A stretch of 64,000 nt of DNA from Mycolicibacter heraklionensis. Its GTDB lineage: Bacteria; Actinomycetota; Actinomycetes; Mycobacteriales; Mycobacteriaceae. The DNA lies in the NCBI RefSeq assembly GCF_019645815.1, contig NZ_CP080997.1, forward strand, positions 3,290,880 through 3,354,879, written 5' to 3'. The translations under genes were made by a program, and so were the position numbers. This document shows, in pieces, positions 1 to 10,450 of this stretch; position 1 is the first letter of the stretch, and the number at the start of each line of letters is the position of its first letter. The notes beneath the pieces are model-generated. The model searched no databases, was not told where the DNA came from, and was given only the letters and a program-made list of their open reading frames with translations.

Positions 1-1065
<1,065 letters not shown>

Positions 1066-1577
1066 CTATTTGGTCGTGCCGATGCCGCGCGGACCGCGAG
1101 ACAACGATACGAGACCCGATTGGACGATCTCGCGGATGCCATAGGGCTCCAGCACCCGCAGTAGCGCGTCGAACTTGGCCGGCGTGCCGGTGGCCTCAAC
1201 GATCAACGACTCCGGAGAGACATCGATCACCCTGGCGCGGAACAGGTTCACCGCCTCCACGATCTGTCCGCGGGTACTGGCATCGGCACGGACTTTGATC
1301 AGCGCGATCTCGCGGGAGACGGAATTGTCCTCCTCCTGCTCGACGATCTTGATGACGTTGATCAGCTTGTTGAGCTGCTTGGTGATCTGCTCCAGCGGGG
1401 TGTCCTCCACCGAGACCACGATCGTCATCCGCGACATGTTCTTGGTCTCGGTGGCGCCGACGGCGAGCGACTCGATGTTGAAGCCGCGGCGGGAGAACAG
1501 CGCCGCCACCCGCGCCAGCACACCGGGCTTGTCTTCGACCAGCACCGAGAGCGTGTGGGTCTTCCAACCTGTCGCCA

Positions 1578-1578
<1 letters not shown>
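1066..1578 (-). CDS. ilvN: Acetolactate synthase small (regulatory) subunit
   Basis: Regulatory subunit of acetohydroxyacid synthase; it binds valine and controls the IlvB catalytic subunit. The 170-residue protein starts MATGWKTHTLSVLVEDKPGV. It has an N-terminal ACT domain (about residues 8-80, with DKPGVLARVAALFSRRGFNI) and the family's C-terminal domain ending near EPYGIREIVQSG. Length fits mycobacterial IlvN (about 168). Its ATG (1578-1576) overlaps the ilvB stop by one base (TGATG), so translation is probably coupled to ilvB. An in-frame extension upstream only reads through ilvB and was not used. Confidence 0.96.
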
Positions 1579-3446
<1,868 letters not shown>

Positions 3447-3495
3447 GGTTTCCTCTTTGTCTTCGACGACTGTGTCTTTGGAGACTGCTGGCAAC

Positions 3496-3532
3496 AAAAA
3501 ACCCCCGCCAGCTCAGCTGCTGCACGAGGGTT
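3496..3532 (-). terminator. Transcription attenuator in the ilvB leader
   Basis: On the minus strand an 8-bp outer stem (AACCCTCG pairing with CGGGGGTT, 3532-3525 with 3507-3500) encloses an inner CAGC/GCTG stem and is followed by six Ts (3501-3496). This is a rho-independent terminator between the leader peptide and the ilvB start. Its position fits ribosome-mediated attenuation of ilvBNC. The structure is read directly; regulation is inferred. Confidence 0.8.
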
Positions 3533-3552
3533 GCGCGTCGGTGGTTGGAAGT

Positions 3553-3603
3553 TCAGGCAACAACCAACGCGCAGTGGGCTACTACGAGCATGCCGTTGTC
3601 CAT
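3553..3603 (-). CDS. ilvBNC leader peptide
   Basis: A 16-codon ORF, MDNGMLVVAHCALVVA, ends 20 nt before the attenuator stem and about 107 nt before the ilvB start. Six of its 16 residues are Val or Leu, including two Val-Val pairs, as expected for a peptide that senses branched-chain aminoacyl-tRNA. Ribosome stalling at the GTA GTA or GTT GTT codons would favour an antiterminator fold. Leader-peptide attenuation of ilv genes has been predicted in actinobacteria. No strong Shine-Dalgarno is visible, so the transcript may be leaderless or nearly so. Confidence 0.72.
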   Translation of the reverse strand: MDNGMLVVAHCALVVA

Positions 3604-3658
3604 AGCAGACGACGGTAGCCGCTGGACCGAGCGTGCGTCAAATGAGCGGTGGGGACGC

Positions 3659-4513
3659 TCAGTGCAGGTGGTCGACCAGCGTTCCCTGCTCACCGAAGAG
3701 CTCTGCCTCCCAGCGCTCGAGCAGCGCGGTGTTGTCGTGGTCGTCGGGGTGGAAGCCCGGCTGCATGTACTCCCCCAGCCGGCGGAAGACGGCACGAGTC
3801 AAGAACGGCGAATGCCGCAGTGCGGCAAAGCTGCGGATGAGTCGCACCGGGTGGTAAGCGGCCCGGTCGCCGAGCAGCGAGATGATGGTGTTCGCCACGA
3901 CGGCGAGGGGGAAACTGAAACGGATGATCCGCATCGTCTTGATGCGCCGGGTCTCATCGCCCCCGACCGCGCGATAGACGTCGAATGCCACCGAGCGGTG
4001 CTCGGATTCCTCGATCGCGTGCCACAACAGCATGGACCGCACCTCGGTCGTGCCGAGCAGGGCCTGGGCCCGCTCGTCAGAGAGCAGGGTCTCGGCGAAT
4101 ACGGCGGTGAAATGTTCGAGTGCAGCGGTGATCGAAAGGCAGGTCAGCGGCGAGAACCGTCGCTCGATGACCTTCTGGCGGCGGGCCACCAGCCGGTCGA
4201 TCCTGCGGGTCGGGTAACCCATCTCATGCAGGCGCTCATTGAGTGCGCGGTGCTCGCGCCCGTGGGTGACCTCCTGGCCGATGAATCCCTTGACCTGGTC
4301 TTTGAGGTCGGGGTCGGTGATCTGGTCGGCGTAGCGACGCACCGAACGGATGAAGAAGTCCTCGCCCTCCGGGAACACCGCCGACAGGTGCGCGATCATG
4401 TGGCTCATCACCAGGTCACCCTGAACGAAGTGGCGGTCCAGGGCCGCCACCGGGTAGTTGAACCGGATGCGGCGCGGCTGTACCGCCGGGTGGCGGTTCT
4501 CGTTGACGGTCAT
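3659..4513 (-). CDS. Predicted metal-dependent hydrolase (PF10118-like)
   Basis: A 284-residue protein resembling the Metal_hydrol family (PF10118), whose substrate is not established. Candidate metal ligands are spread through the helical core: HFVQGDLVMSHMIAH (about residues 28-42), GQEVTHGREHRALNE, a mid-protein LEHF and HAIEESEHRSVAFDVY, a His/Glu-rich pattern like a di-iron or helical metal site. A short hydrophobic stretch (FSFPLAVVANTIISLL) may contact membrane. The ATG overlaps the stop of the upstream TetR gene by 4 nt (ATGA), so the pair is an operon and probably controlled by that regulator. Confidence 0.8.
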   Translation of the reverse strand: MTVNENRHPAVQPRRIRFNYPVAALDRHFVQGDLVMSHMIAHLSAVFPEGEDFFIRSVRRYADQITDPDLKDQVKGFIGQEVTHGREHRALNERLHEMGYPTRRIDRLVARRQKVIERRFSPLTCLSITAALEHFTAVFAETLLSDERAQALLGTTEVRSMLLWHAIEESEHRSVAFDVYRAVGGDETRRIKTMRIIRFSFPLAVVANTIISLLGDRAAYHPVRLIRSFAALRHSPFLTRAVFRRLGEYMQPGFHPDDHDNTALLERWEAELFGEQGTLVDHLH

Positions 4514-5175
4514 GACTCTCTCTCGGGTTGTGGGTCTGCAAAGCCGGTCGCCAGTGGCCGAACCAGCATCTTGAAGGCGTCGAGGATGTCGTCGGCGGGC
4601 AGCGGCTCGTAGCCGGCGATCGACCGGGACATCGCCAGGCCGTTCATCAGCGCGAAGGTCATCTGCGGTCCGATCCGCGACTTCGAGGTGTCGGCATCGG
4701 CGCTATCCCCCGAGGCCAGCAGTTCGGTGTATATCCGGTCGCAGGCCTCCGAGAATTGGCGATCGGTCTCGATGACCGCGGGTGCCAGGTCCGGGTCGGT
4801 GCGGGCCGCCACCCATAGTTCCTGCGACGCGGTGAAAGTCGGTCCCGAATACATCGACCACAGCAGATCGATCGCCTCGTCGAGTTTGTCCGCGGACGAA
4901 TCCAGCCCCGCCATCAACACCTCGAACTCTTCGATGCGGCGGTTCAAGGCGAACTCGATGGCGGCGGTCAGAAGGCCGTTCTTGGTCGGGAAATGTCCCT
5001 GCAGCGCCCCCACCGACACGCCGGCCCGGCGGGCTACCTCCGTCGTGGTAGTTCCCTTGAAACCAACCTCTACCAGCGCATCAAGCGTCGCGTCGAGCAG
5101 TGCATGCCGAGTCTCGGCAGTGCGTTCCGCCTGGGTTCGGCGAGGCTTTGTCGGCGGCACGCGTCTATCGTGCAT
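4510..5175 (-). CDS. TetR-family transcriptional regulator
   Basis: DNA-binding repressor-type protein of 221 residues from ATG 5175 (MHDRRVPPTKPRRTQ). The N-terminal helix-turn-helix reads EVARRAGVSVGALQGHFPTKNGL. A ligand domain of the TetR_C type follows. It overlaps the downstream metal-hydrolase gene by 4 nt. An upstream in-frame extension to 5226 would cover an AT-rich dyad (5182-5200) that looks like promoter/operator DNA, so the shorter start is preferred; no clear ribosome site supports either. It probably represses its own operon. Confidence 0.85.
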   Translation of the reverse strand: MHDRRVPPTKPRRTQAERTAETRHALLDATLDALVEVGFKGTTTTEVARRAGVSVGALQGHFPTKNGLLTAAIEFALNRRIEEFEVLMAGLDSSADKLDEAIDLLWSMYSGPTFTASQELWVAARTDPDLAPAVIETDRQFSEACDRIYTELLASGDSADADTSKSRIGPQMTFALMNGLAMSRSIAGYEPLPADDILDAFKMLVRPLATGFADPQPERES

Positions 5176-5181
5176 CACATA

Positions 5182-5200
5182 AAATAAGTAGTCAATATTT
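5182..5200. promoter_or_regulatory. AT-rich dyad upstream of the TetR/metal-hydrolase operon
   Basis: AAATA (5182-5186) and TATTT (5196-5200) form a 5-bp inverted repeat with a 9-nt spacer, in a strongly AT-rich patch that stands out from high-GC surroundings and abuts the TetR start. Candidate operator or promoter; the repeat is short, so confidence is low. Confidence 0.35.
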
Positions 5201-5266
5201 ATTTTTACGGCGGTGCGGCCTGCCACCCACCGGCTCCAGCGACGCCGGCGGTGACATCATGCGGGG

Positions 5267-5656
5267 GTGGCCTCTCCATCACCCGATCCCGCACCCTTGG
5301 TGATCCGCATCTCGCCGATGGCCCACTTCGCGGTTGGCTTCCTGACCCTCGGCCTACTGATCCCCGTGCTGACCTGGCCATTCACCGCGCCGCTGTTGGC
5401 GCTGCCGCTACTGCTGTCGGCCCTGATCGCCCGGTGGCGAACCGTGGCCGACGCCCAGCAGGTCACCGTGCGGACCCTGCTCCGCAGCCGCTCGGTGGGC
5501 TGGGACGCCATCGCCGGCTTGGGATTTACCCGGGGATCGTGGGCGCGGGCACACCTGCGCGACGGCGAGACGCTGCGGTTGCCCGCGGTAAGTTTCGCCA
5601 CGCTGCCGCTGCTGACCGAGGCCAGCGGGGGGCGGGTGCCGAACCCGTATCGCTGA
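5267..5656 (+). CDS. cfp6: Low-molecular-weight antigen 6-like membrane PH-domain protein
   Basis: A 129-residue membrane protein matching CFP6 (Rv3004) as remembered: MAHFAVGFLTLGLL near the start and RLPAVSFATLPLLTEASGG to RVPNPYR at the end. Two adjacent hydrophobic segments (about residues 18-54) are followed by a bacterial PH-like domain with VTVRTLLRSRSVGWDAI. Function is unknown; the M. tuberculosis homologue was found in culture filtrate. GTG at 5267 is the chosen start; the Met of MAHFAVG, 17 codons further in, is the alternative. It sits in the same ilvB-side position as in M. tuberculosis and is divergent from the inserted TetR operon. Confidence 0.88.
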   Translation: MASPSPDPAPLVIRISPMAHFAVGFLTLGLLIPVLTWPFTAPLLALPLLLSALIARWRTVADAQQVTVRTLLRSRSVGWDAIAGLGFTRGSWARAHLRDGETLRLPAVSFATLPLLTEASGGRVPNPYR

Positions 5657-5695
5657 ATCAGTGGTCAGGGAGGCGGCGACCCGCCACTCCCCGCC

Positions 5696-6511
5696 CTAGC
5701 CCAGCGGGTTCGCCCCGTTGAGGAACACCCACATCGCGATGCCCCCGGCAATACCGAGCACCAGTGCGGCGATGGACCCGATGAAGGGCCGCCGGGCCCA
5801 GCCGCGGTCGCCGTCGAGGCCGTACCGACCCGGGCCGACCAGCACGATCGCCACCGCCACCACGATCAGAATGACGTGGTATTCGTGGCCGTCGGGCAGG
5901 AAAAGGTCAAAACGGCCCTGGTTGTCCGACGAGACACCGGTGAGCACGCCGTTGATGAAATACGCCAGCGCGCCGGCCGCGGCCAGTGGTGTGAACAGTC
6001 CGAGCACCAGCAGCAGGCCCGCAGCGATCTGGCCGGCCCCAGCCGCGTAAGTCAGGATGTCGGCGTGCTGATAGCCGGCCGCGGCGATGGAATTCTTGAA
6101 GCCGCTCAGCCCCTGACCGCCCCACCAACCGAACAGCTGACGCAGCCCGTGGGCCACCAACAGCACCCCGAGGCCCAGCCGCAGAATCAGCAAACCGAGA
6201 TCCTGGGTGCCGCGCCGGTCCAGCGCCCGGAACGGCTCGTCGGCGTCGGTGTCGCCGCCGATGGCGACGCCGACGCGGCCGGGGTTGGCCGCGGGCTCGG
6301 CGTAGGGCAGCGGGTGGTAGCCGGCCCCGACCGCACGAGTACCGGTGGGGTCGTAAGCCGGAATGGCCGCGGTCTCGAAATCACCGGTGTAAGTCGGTGA
6401 TGGCATGTCGTCCTCCGGATCTACCAGACGTGCCGACTTGGGACGTCCTTTGCCTGCGTCGGCGGTCTCACCCGGCCGGCGCCAGTGTGAGCCCTCACCA
6501 TTACTGGTCAC
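5696..6511 (-). CDS. DoxX-family membrane protein
   Basis: A 271-residue protein with a long hydrophilic, probably disordered N-terminus (about 95 residues) and then four hydrophobic segments typical of DoxX: LGLLILRLGLGVLLVAHGL, ILTYAAGAGQIAAGLLLVLG, a segment around YHVILIVVAVAIVLVG, and IAALVLGIAGGIAMWVFL. It is the positional homologue of Rv3005c, which in M. tuberculosis was reported to form a membrane oxidoreductase complex with SodA and SseA. It ends 39 nt from the convergent cfp6 gene and is divergent from lppZ. A start at ATG 6406 (MPSPTYTG) is also possible. Confidence 0.86.
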   Translation of the reverse strand: MTSNGEGSHWRRPGETADAGKGRPKSARLVDPEDDMPSPTYTGDFETAAIPAYDPTGTRAVGAGYHPLPYAEPAANPGRVGVAIGGDTDADEPFRALDRRGTQDLGLLILRLGLGVLLVAHGLRQLFGWWGGQGLSGFKNSIAAAGYQHADILTYAAGAGQIAAGLLLVLGLFTPLAAAGALAYFINGVLTGVSSDNQGRFDLFLPDGHEYHVILIVVAVAIVLVGPGRYGLDGDRGWARRPFIGSIAALVLGIAGGIAMWVFLNGANPLG

Positions 6512-6644
6512 CCTGTCAGAGTAAGGGCAACCTCGGCGGGATTGGGGATTTGAAGGGCTTCGTTAGCGAATCGAATCCGGCCCGGTGCGGCACTGCGGCG
6601 GGCGTCGTGGCGAAACCCGACCCGGTGTCCGTAACCTGACGGGC

Positions 6645-7766
6645 ATGCGGATGCGCGGGGCGGTTCACCGGGTGCCTGTCGTACTGTGCGCGGCGTGGCT
6701 GGTTCTCACCGGCTGCGCGCACTTCGATGACGCTCAGTCTCAACCGTTCACCACCGTTCCCCGGCGCGGGATGGCGCCCCCTACGACTCCCCCGCCGCCA
6801 CCACCGCTGCCCGCCAACCCGTTCCCGAAACAGTGCCCGGCACCCGGGGTGATGCAGGGCTGCCTCGAGAGCACCAGCGGCCTGATCATGCATGGCGACA
6901 GCAAATCGGCACTCGTCGCCGAGCGGACCACCGGTGCGGTCAAAGAGGTCTCGCTGTCCGCCGAACCCAAAGTGAAAACGGTCATCGGCGTCGACCCAGC
7001 CGGTGACGGCGGCCTGATGGACATCGTGTTGTCACCGACCTACACGCAAGACCGCTTGATGTACGCCTACATCAGCACGCCCACCGACAACCGGGTGATC
7101 CGGATCGCCGACGGTGACGTCCCGAAGGACATCCTGACCGGTATCCCCAAGGGCGCGACCGGCAATACCGGCGCACTGATCTTCACCAGTCCGACCACCC
7201 TGGTGGTGCTGACCGGCGACGCGGGCAATCCCGCCGCGGCCGCCGATCCCGGCTCGACTGCCGGCAAGGTGTTGCGCATCGAGCAACCCACGACCATCGA
7301 TCAGGCCCCACCCACCACGGCACTGAGTGGGATGGGCGCCGGCGGCGGGCTGTGCATCGACCACGTCGACGGCTCGCTCTACGTCACCGACCGAACACCG
7401 AGCGGCGACCGGTTGCAGCGCATCACCAAGGATTCCCGGGTGTCGACCGTGTGGACGTGGCCGGACAAGCCCGGCGTCGCCGGCTGCGCCGCGATGGATG
7501 GCATTGTGCTGGTCAACCTGGTCAACACCAAGCAGACGGTGGCGGTGCGACTGGCCGCCGGTACCGGATCGGTCACCAGCGAACCCGAGGTCATGCGTCA
7601 AGACACCCACGGCCACGTCTGGGCCGTCAAGATGTCGCCCGACGGCAACGTCTGGGGCGCGACGGTGAACAAGACGGCCGGGGATGCCGAAAAACTCGAC
7701 GATGTGGTGTTCCCGCTGTTCCCGTCCGGCGGCGGGTTCCCGCGCGCCAACGACGACAAGGACTAG
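6645..7766 (+). CDS. lppZ: Lipoprotein LppZ, sorbosone/PQQ-type beta-propeller
   Basis: Exported lipoprotein of 373 residues, the same length as Rv3006 LppZ. It has a basic N-terminus, a hydrophobic signal segment and the lipobox LTGC, so lipid attachment is expected at that Cys. A Pro-rich linker (PPTTPPPPPPLPANPFP) leads to a glucose/sorbosone dehydrogenase-like propeller with GDGGLMDIVLSPTY. The soluble-dehydrogenase fold is a family inference and no substrate is known. ATG 6645 (MRMRGAVHRV) gives a normal signal peptide; an in-frame start at 6585 would spoil it. Divergent from the doxX-like gene. Confidence 0.88.
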   Translation: MRMRGAVHRVPVVLCAAWLVLTGCAHFDDAQSQPFTTVPRRGMAPPTTPPPPPPLPANPFPKQCPAPGVMQGCLESTSGLIMHGDSKSALVAERTTGAVKEVSLSAEPKVKTVIGVDPAGDGGLMDIVLSPTYTQDRLMYAYISTPTDNRVIRIADGDVPKDILTGIPKGATGNTGALIFTSPTTLVVLTGDAGNPAAAADPGSTAGKVLRIEQPTTIDQAPPTTALSGMGAGGGLCIDHVDGSLYVTDRTPSGDRLQRITKDSRVSTVWTWPDKPGVAGCAAMDGIVLVNLVNTKQTVAVRLAAGTGSVTSEPEVMRQDTHGHVWAVKMSPDGNVWGATVNKTAGDAEKLDDVVFPLFPSGGGFPRANDDKD

Positions 7767-7789
7767 GCCCCGGCCGGGGCGTCCGCTCG

Positions 7790-8036
7790 AGCGACTTCGG
7801 GCCTCCCTGTGTCACTTCGGTCCACCTACGGTGACCAACCTTCCGCTTCGGCATTAGTAAGTTTCTGAGAATTCTATGTCAATTCGTCAATCGTGATCGC
7901 GATATGCGCTGGTAGATGCGGGTAAAGTCAGCCTAACCTGACTTATTTGTTAGCAATCAGTTCATTTTTCTTAACCTACTTTCAAGTAGCATTTCGCTGC
8001 CGTGGCAACCGTCACGCTCACGTAGCTAGGAGACCA
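7790..8036 (+). repeat. Leader region of first gjpA-like gene, copy 1 of a duplicated upstream region
   Basis: This stretch and 9125-9355 are recognisably the same sequence. Shared blocks include AAGTTTCTGAGAATTC, CTACTTTCAAGTAGC, CTGCCGTGGCA and CTAGGAGACCAATGCAACAC. The copy holds the dyad CTAAC/GTTAG (7933-7953) and a perfect CTACTT/AAGTAG hairpin just before the ribosome site. The duplication therefore included promoter and 5' untranslated region as well as the gene. Confidence 0.75.
7933..7953. promoter_or_regulatory. CTAAC-N11-GTTAG dyad upstream of first gjpA-like gene
   Basis: CTAAC (7933-7937) and GTTAG (7949-7953) face each other and are conserved in the second copy (9252-9271, spacer 10 instead of 11). 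The left half lies in GCCTAACCT, which is like one arm of a mycobacterial iron (IdeR) box, but no complete box is present. Candidate operator shared by the two porin-like genes. Confidence 0.4.
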
Positions 8037-9053
8037 ATGCAACACCTCGCCCGTTCCCCTTGGGTCGCAGCTGGCGTCGCGCTCGTCGGCGCCGGCACGA
8101 TCGCGGCCGCCCCCGTCGTCGCACCGCTGGCCGGCCCGGCTGCCCTCCACTCGCCCGACGTGGCACTGACCAGCTGGCAGGACGTGTTCGACACCGCCAG
8201 CGCCAACGCCACCACGATTTGGGACACCTTCTCCGCGCATCCTTTTGTGGCTCAGCAGCAGGAGATCGCCAACCAGATCGGCTACCTGCAGGATCTGGCC
8301 AATGGTTCGACCACCATCGGCGACGTCCTCGACTCCCTCAAGGAGAACGCGGCCGCGGTGTTCAACGCCGTCACGTTCCTCGGCGGCGATGATGACGCCA
8401 TCGGCGCCGTGAGCCAGTACACGATCGACCAGGCCCACATCTTCGCCTACATCGGGCTCAGCGGACTGGGCGCGGACCTCGGATTCCCGGTCCCCGAGGA
8501 GCCGATCCCGACCATCGTCAACTTCCTGACCTCGCCGTTGAGCGCCGTCCTGATCGGGGCCCTGGGTCCGTCGATCAGCCCCCTGGTGGCGCTGGGCAAC
8601 AGCATCAGCGAGATCGGCGAGACATTGAACGGCGACAACCCGGACTGGCAGTCGGCGCTGCAGCAGGTGGCCGACATTCCGGCCAACATGACCGGCGCGT
8701 TCTTGAACGGCGCGACCTTGGACCTCACCGCGCTGATTCCGGCGATCGAAGCGACCGGCCTGATCGCGTTGCCCGAGGGCGCCTCCCTCGACGAGCTCAG
8801 CTTCGCCTTCGGCGGACTGCTGTCGACGGGCGGGGTGCTGGGATCCGACTACTCCGACACCGCCCTCGGCGGTTCGATCCTGAACAGCCTGGGTCTGCAC
8901 GTCAGCGACGTGCCCATCCTCGGCGAACTCGACGCCGTGGGTCACGGGATCGGCACGCTGGCCGCCTTGGAGAACTTGTCGCAGATCGTCGCCAGCACGC
9001 TGGGCTGGGATTGGTCGGGCAACCCGCTCGACGGTCTGTTCGACACCCTCTAA
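8037..9053 (+). CDS. gjpA: GjpA-like secreted outer-membrane porin-family protein, copy 1
   Basis: A 338-residue exported protein. I recognise the pattern of mycobacterial proteins annotated as outer membrane porin GjpA: a leader MQHLARSPWVAAGVALVGAG, then a SWQDVF-TASANATTIWDTF block, PLSAVLIGALGPSISPLVAL, FLNGATLDLTALIPAI and a FAFGGLLS motif. The leader has a hydrophobic core and an Ala-rich cleavage region before LTSWQDVF. Channel activity is a family annotation that the sequence alone cannot confirm. The start follows CTAGGAG with good spacing. The next gene is a paralogue in tandem, and a strong hairpin ends this one. Confidence 0.8.
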   Translation: MQHLARSPWVAAGVALVGAGTIAAAPVVAPLAGPAALHSPDVALTSWQDVFDTASANATTIWDTFSAHPFVAQQQEIANQIGYLQDLANGSTTIGDVLDSLKENAAAVFNAVTFLGGDDDAIGAVSQYTIDQAHIFAYIGLSGLGADLGFPVPEEPIPTIVNFLTSPLSAVLIGALGPSISPLVALGNSISEIGETLNGDNPDWQSALQQVADIPANMTGAFLNGATLDLTALIPAIEATGLIALPEGASLDELSFAFGGLLSTGGVLGSDYSDTALGGSILNSLGLHVSDVPILGELDAVGHGIGTLAALENLSQIVASTLGWDWSGNPLDGLFDTL

Positions 9054-9069
9054 TAGATCGGCACACCAC

Positions 9070-9105
9070 CAAGTGGTCCCCTTCGCTTGCGAAGGGGACC
9101 ACTTG
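9070..9105 (+). terminator. Strong hairpin after first gjpA-like gene
   Basis: A perfect 16-bp stem (CAAGTGGTCCCCTTCG with its complement) closes a CTTG loop, 17 nt after the stop. There is no U-tract, as is common for mycobacterial terminators. It is almost the same as the hairpin after the second copy (10406-10439). Confidence 0.8.
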
Positions 9106-9124
9106 CGTTGTCGGGCGCAGGTCG

Positions 9125-9355
9125 ACCATGCGAACTTTGGTCCACCCACGGTGCCCGTCCTTCCGCGTGGGACCACTAAGTTTCTGAGAATTCCCTGCCA
9201 ATAATTTCGCCGACGCGGCGATATGCCCAGGTCATCTAGGGTAAATGCAGGCTAACCTTGGGTTTTGTTAGCGATCAGCTCATTTGTGCATAAGCTACTT
9301 TCAAGTAGCCTTTCACTGCCGTGGCAGCCGTCACGCTTAGGTAACTAGGAGACCA
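9125..9355 (+). repeat. Leader region of second gjpA-like gene, copy 2 of a duplicated upstream region
   Basis: Parallel to 7790-8036: the same AAGTTTCTGAGAATTC, CTACTTTCAAGTAGC, CTGCCGTGGCA and TAGGAGACCAATGCAACAC blocks in the same order, with scattered substitutions between. Together with the hairpin at 9070-9105 it fills the 302-base gap between the two porin-like genes; no further gene is seen there. Confidence 0.75.
9252..9271. promoter_or_regulatory. CTAAC-N10-GTTAG dyad upstream of second gjpA-like gene
   Basis: CTAAC (9252-9256) and GTTAG (9267-9271); with flanking bases the arms extend to GCTAAC/GTTAGC. The left arm sits in GGCTAACCT, which matches the right half of the IdeR consensus, but the left half of that consensus is absent. 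Conserved with 7933-7953. Confidence 0.4.
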
Positions 9356-10390
9356 ATGCAACACTTTGCCCCCGCTCCGTGGGTCGCAGCAGGCGTCGCG
9401 CTTATCGGCGCCGGCGCCGTCGCCGCCACCCCGGTCGCCGTTCCGCTGCCCGGCCTGACCGCCACGCACTCAGCCACGGTGGCCCTGACCGCTGACTTCG
9501 ACCCGTTCGGCGCATGGCAGGACGTGTTCGCCACCGCCAAGGACAACGCCACCACGCTGTGGGACAGCATGTCCGCCGTGCCGGGCGTCGCCGCCCAGCA
9601 GCTGATCGCCGACTTGATGAATGGCACGTCGATCGACCCGCAGGCCGTCATCGACGCGGTTGTGCAGCCCAACATGGCGACCGACCTGCCGATCTCACCC
9701 CTGCTGCTGAGCAACGACGCACTGCAGGCACTGATCACGCTGGTGATGCCGCAGTACATGCCCGACGACTTCCCCCTCACCACCGACCAGCTCACGCCGA
9801 TCCTCTCCTTCCTGGCGTCACCGCTCAGCGGGGTGCTGATCGGTGCGCTGGGCCCGTCGATCGCGCCGCTGGTGGCGCTGGGCAACAGCGTCGGCGACAT
9901 CAGCAACGCTCTGTCCGGCGAGAACCCGGACTTTGCGGCGGCCCTGCAGGACGTCGTCAACATCCCCGCCAACATCGTCGGTGGTCTCCTCAACGGCGCC
10001 ACCCTGAATTTGGACGCGCTGCTGCCCACCCTGACCGAGGCCGGCCTGTTGCCGGCGGACCTGGACGTCACCGCGCTCAGCTACACCTTCGGCGGGCTGC
10101 TGTCGCCCGGCGTCACCGGCACCGACGTCGAGGGCTTCATCAACGAGGTCTCCGACGGCAGCTCCCCTGGTATCGGCGGCTCGATCATCAACGGTCTGGG
10201 ACTCACCACTGGTCTCATGGGCTTCCCACTGGTGATTGAGGGACAAGGCGTAGGCATGCTGGGCGCGTGGCAAAGCCTGCAGGAGATCATCGCCATGTCG
10301 CTCGGCTGGGACGGTGTTGGCAGCCCGCTGGGCGACCAGGCCGACGCGATGGCCTCGCTGGTGAGCGACATCTTTGGCATCTCGGTGTAA
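9356..10390 (+). CDS. gjpA: GjpA-like secreted outer-membrane porin-family protein, copy 2
   Basis: A 344-residue paralogue of the preceding gene. The leader MQHFAPAPWVAAGVALIGAG is nearly the same. The shared core includes AWQDVFATAKDNATTLWDSM, SPLSGVLIGALGPSIAPLVA, LGNSVGDISNALSGENPDF and LLNGATLNLDALLPTLTEAG. It carries an insertion not seen in copy 1 (EGFINEVSDGSSPGIGGSII) and differs most in the N-terminal third. Exported and, by family, outer-membrane located. The start follows TAGGAGACCA. Both copies have their own leader and hairpin, so they are probably separate transcripts with similar control. Confidence 0.8.
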   Translation: MQHFAPAPWVAAGVALIGAGAVAATPVAVPLPGLTATHSATVALTADFDPFGAWQDVFATAKDNATTLWDSMSAVPGVAAQQLIADLMNGTSIDPQAVIDAVVQPNMATDLPISPLLLSNDALQALITLVMPQYMPDDFPLTTDQLTPILSFLASPLSGVLIGALGPSIAPLVALGNSVGDISNALSGENPDFAAALQDVVNIPANIVGGLLNGATLNLDALLPTLTEAGLLPADLDVTALSYTFGGLLSPGVTGTDVEGFINEVSDGSSPGIGGSIINGLGLTTGLMGFPLVIEGQGVGMLGAWQSLQEIIAMSLGWDGVGSPLGDQADAMASLVSDIFGISV

Positions 10391-10405
10391 AACCCGTCAA
10401 TATCG

Positions 10406-10439
10406 AAGTGGCCCCCTTCGCCTGCGAAGGGGGCCACTT
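10406..10439 (+). terminator. Strong hairpin after second gjpA-like gene
   Basis: A 15-bp perfect stem (AAGTGGCCCCCTTCG and its complement) with loop CCTG lies 15 nt after the stop. Same design as 9070-9105. It lies between convergent genes and could also stop the phosphoesterase transcript. Confidence 0.78.
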
Positions 10440-10450
10440 TCGCGTTGCCG

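Noticed and set aside
7927..9275. Full IdeR iron boxes before the gjpA-like genes
   Set aside because: Only one half of the 19-bp consensus is present in each; kept as a weak finding, not as an annotated IdeR site.
8037..10390. The gjpA-like proteins as PE or PPE proteins
   Set aside because: They have a signal peptide and no PE/PPE N-terminal helices.
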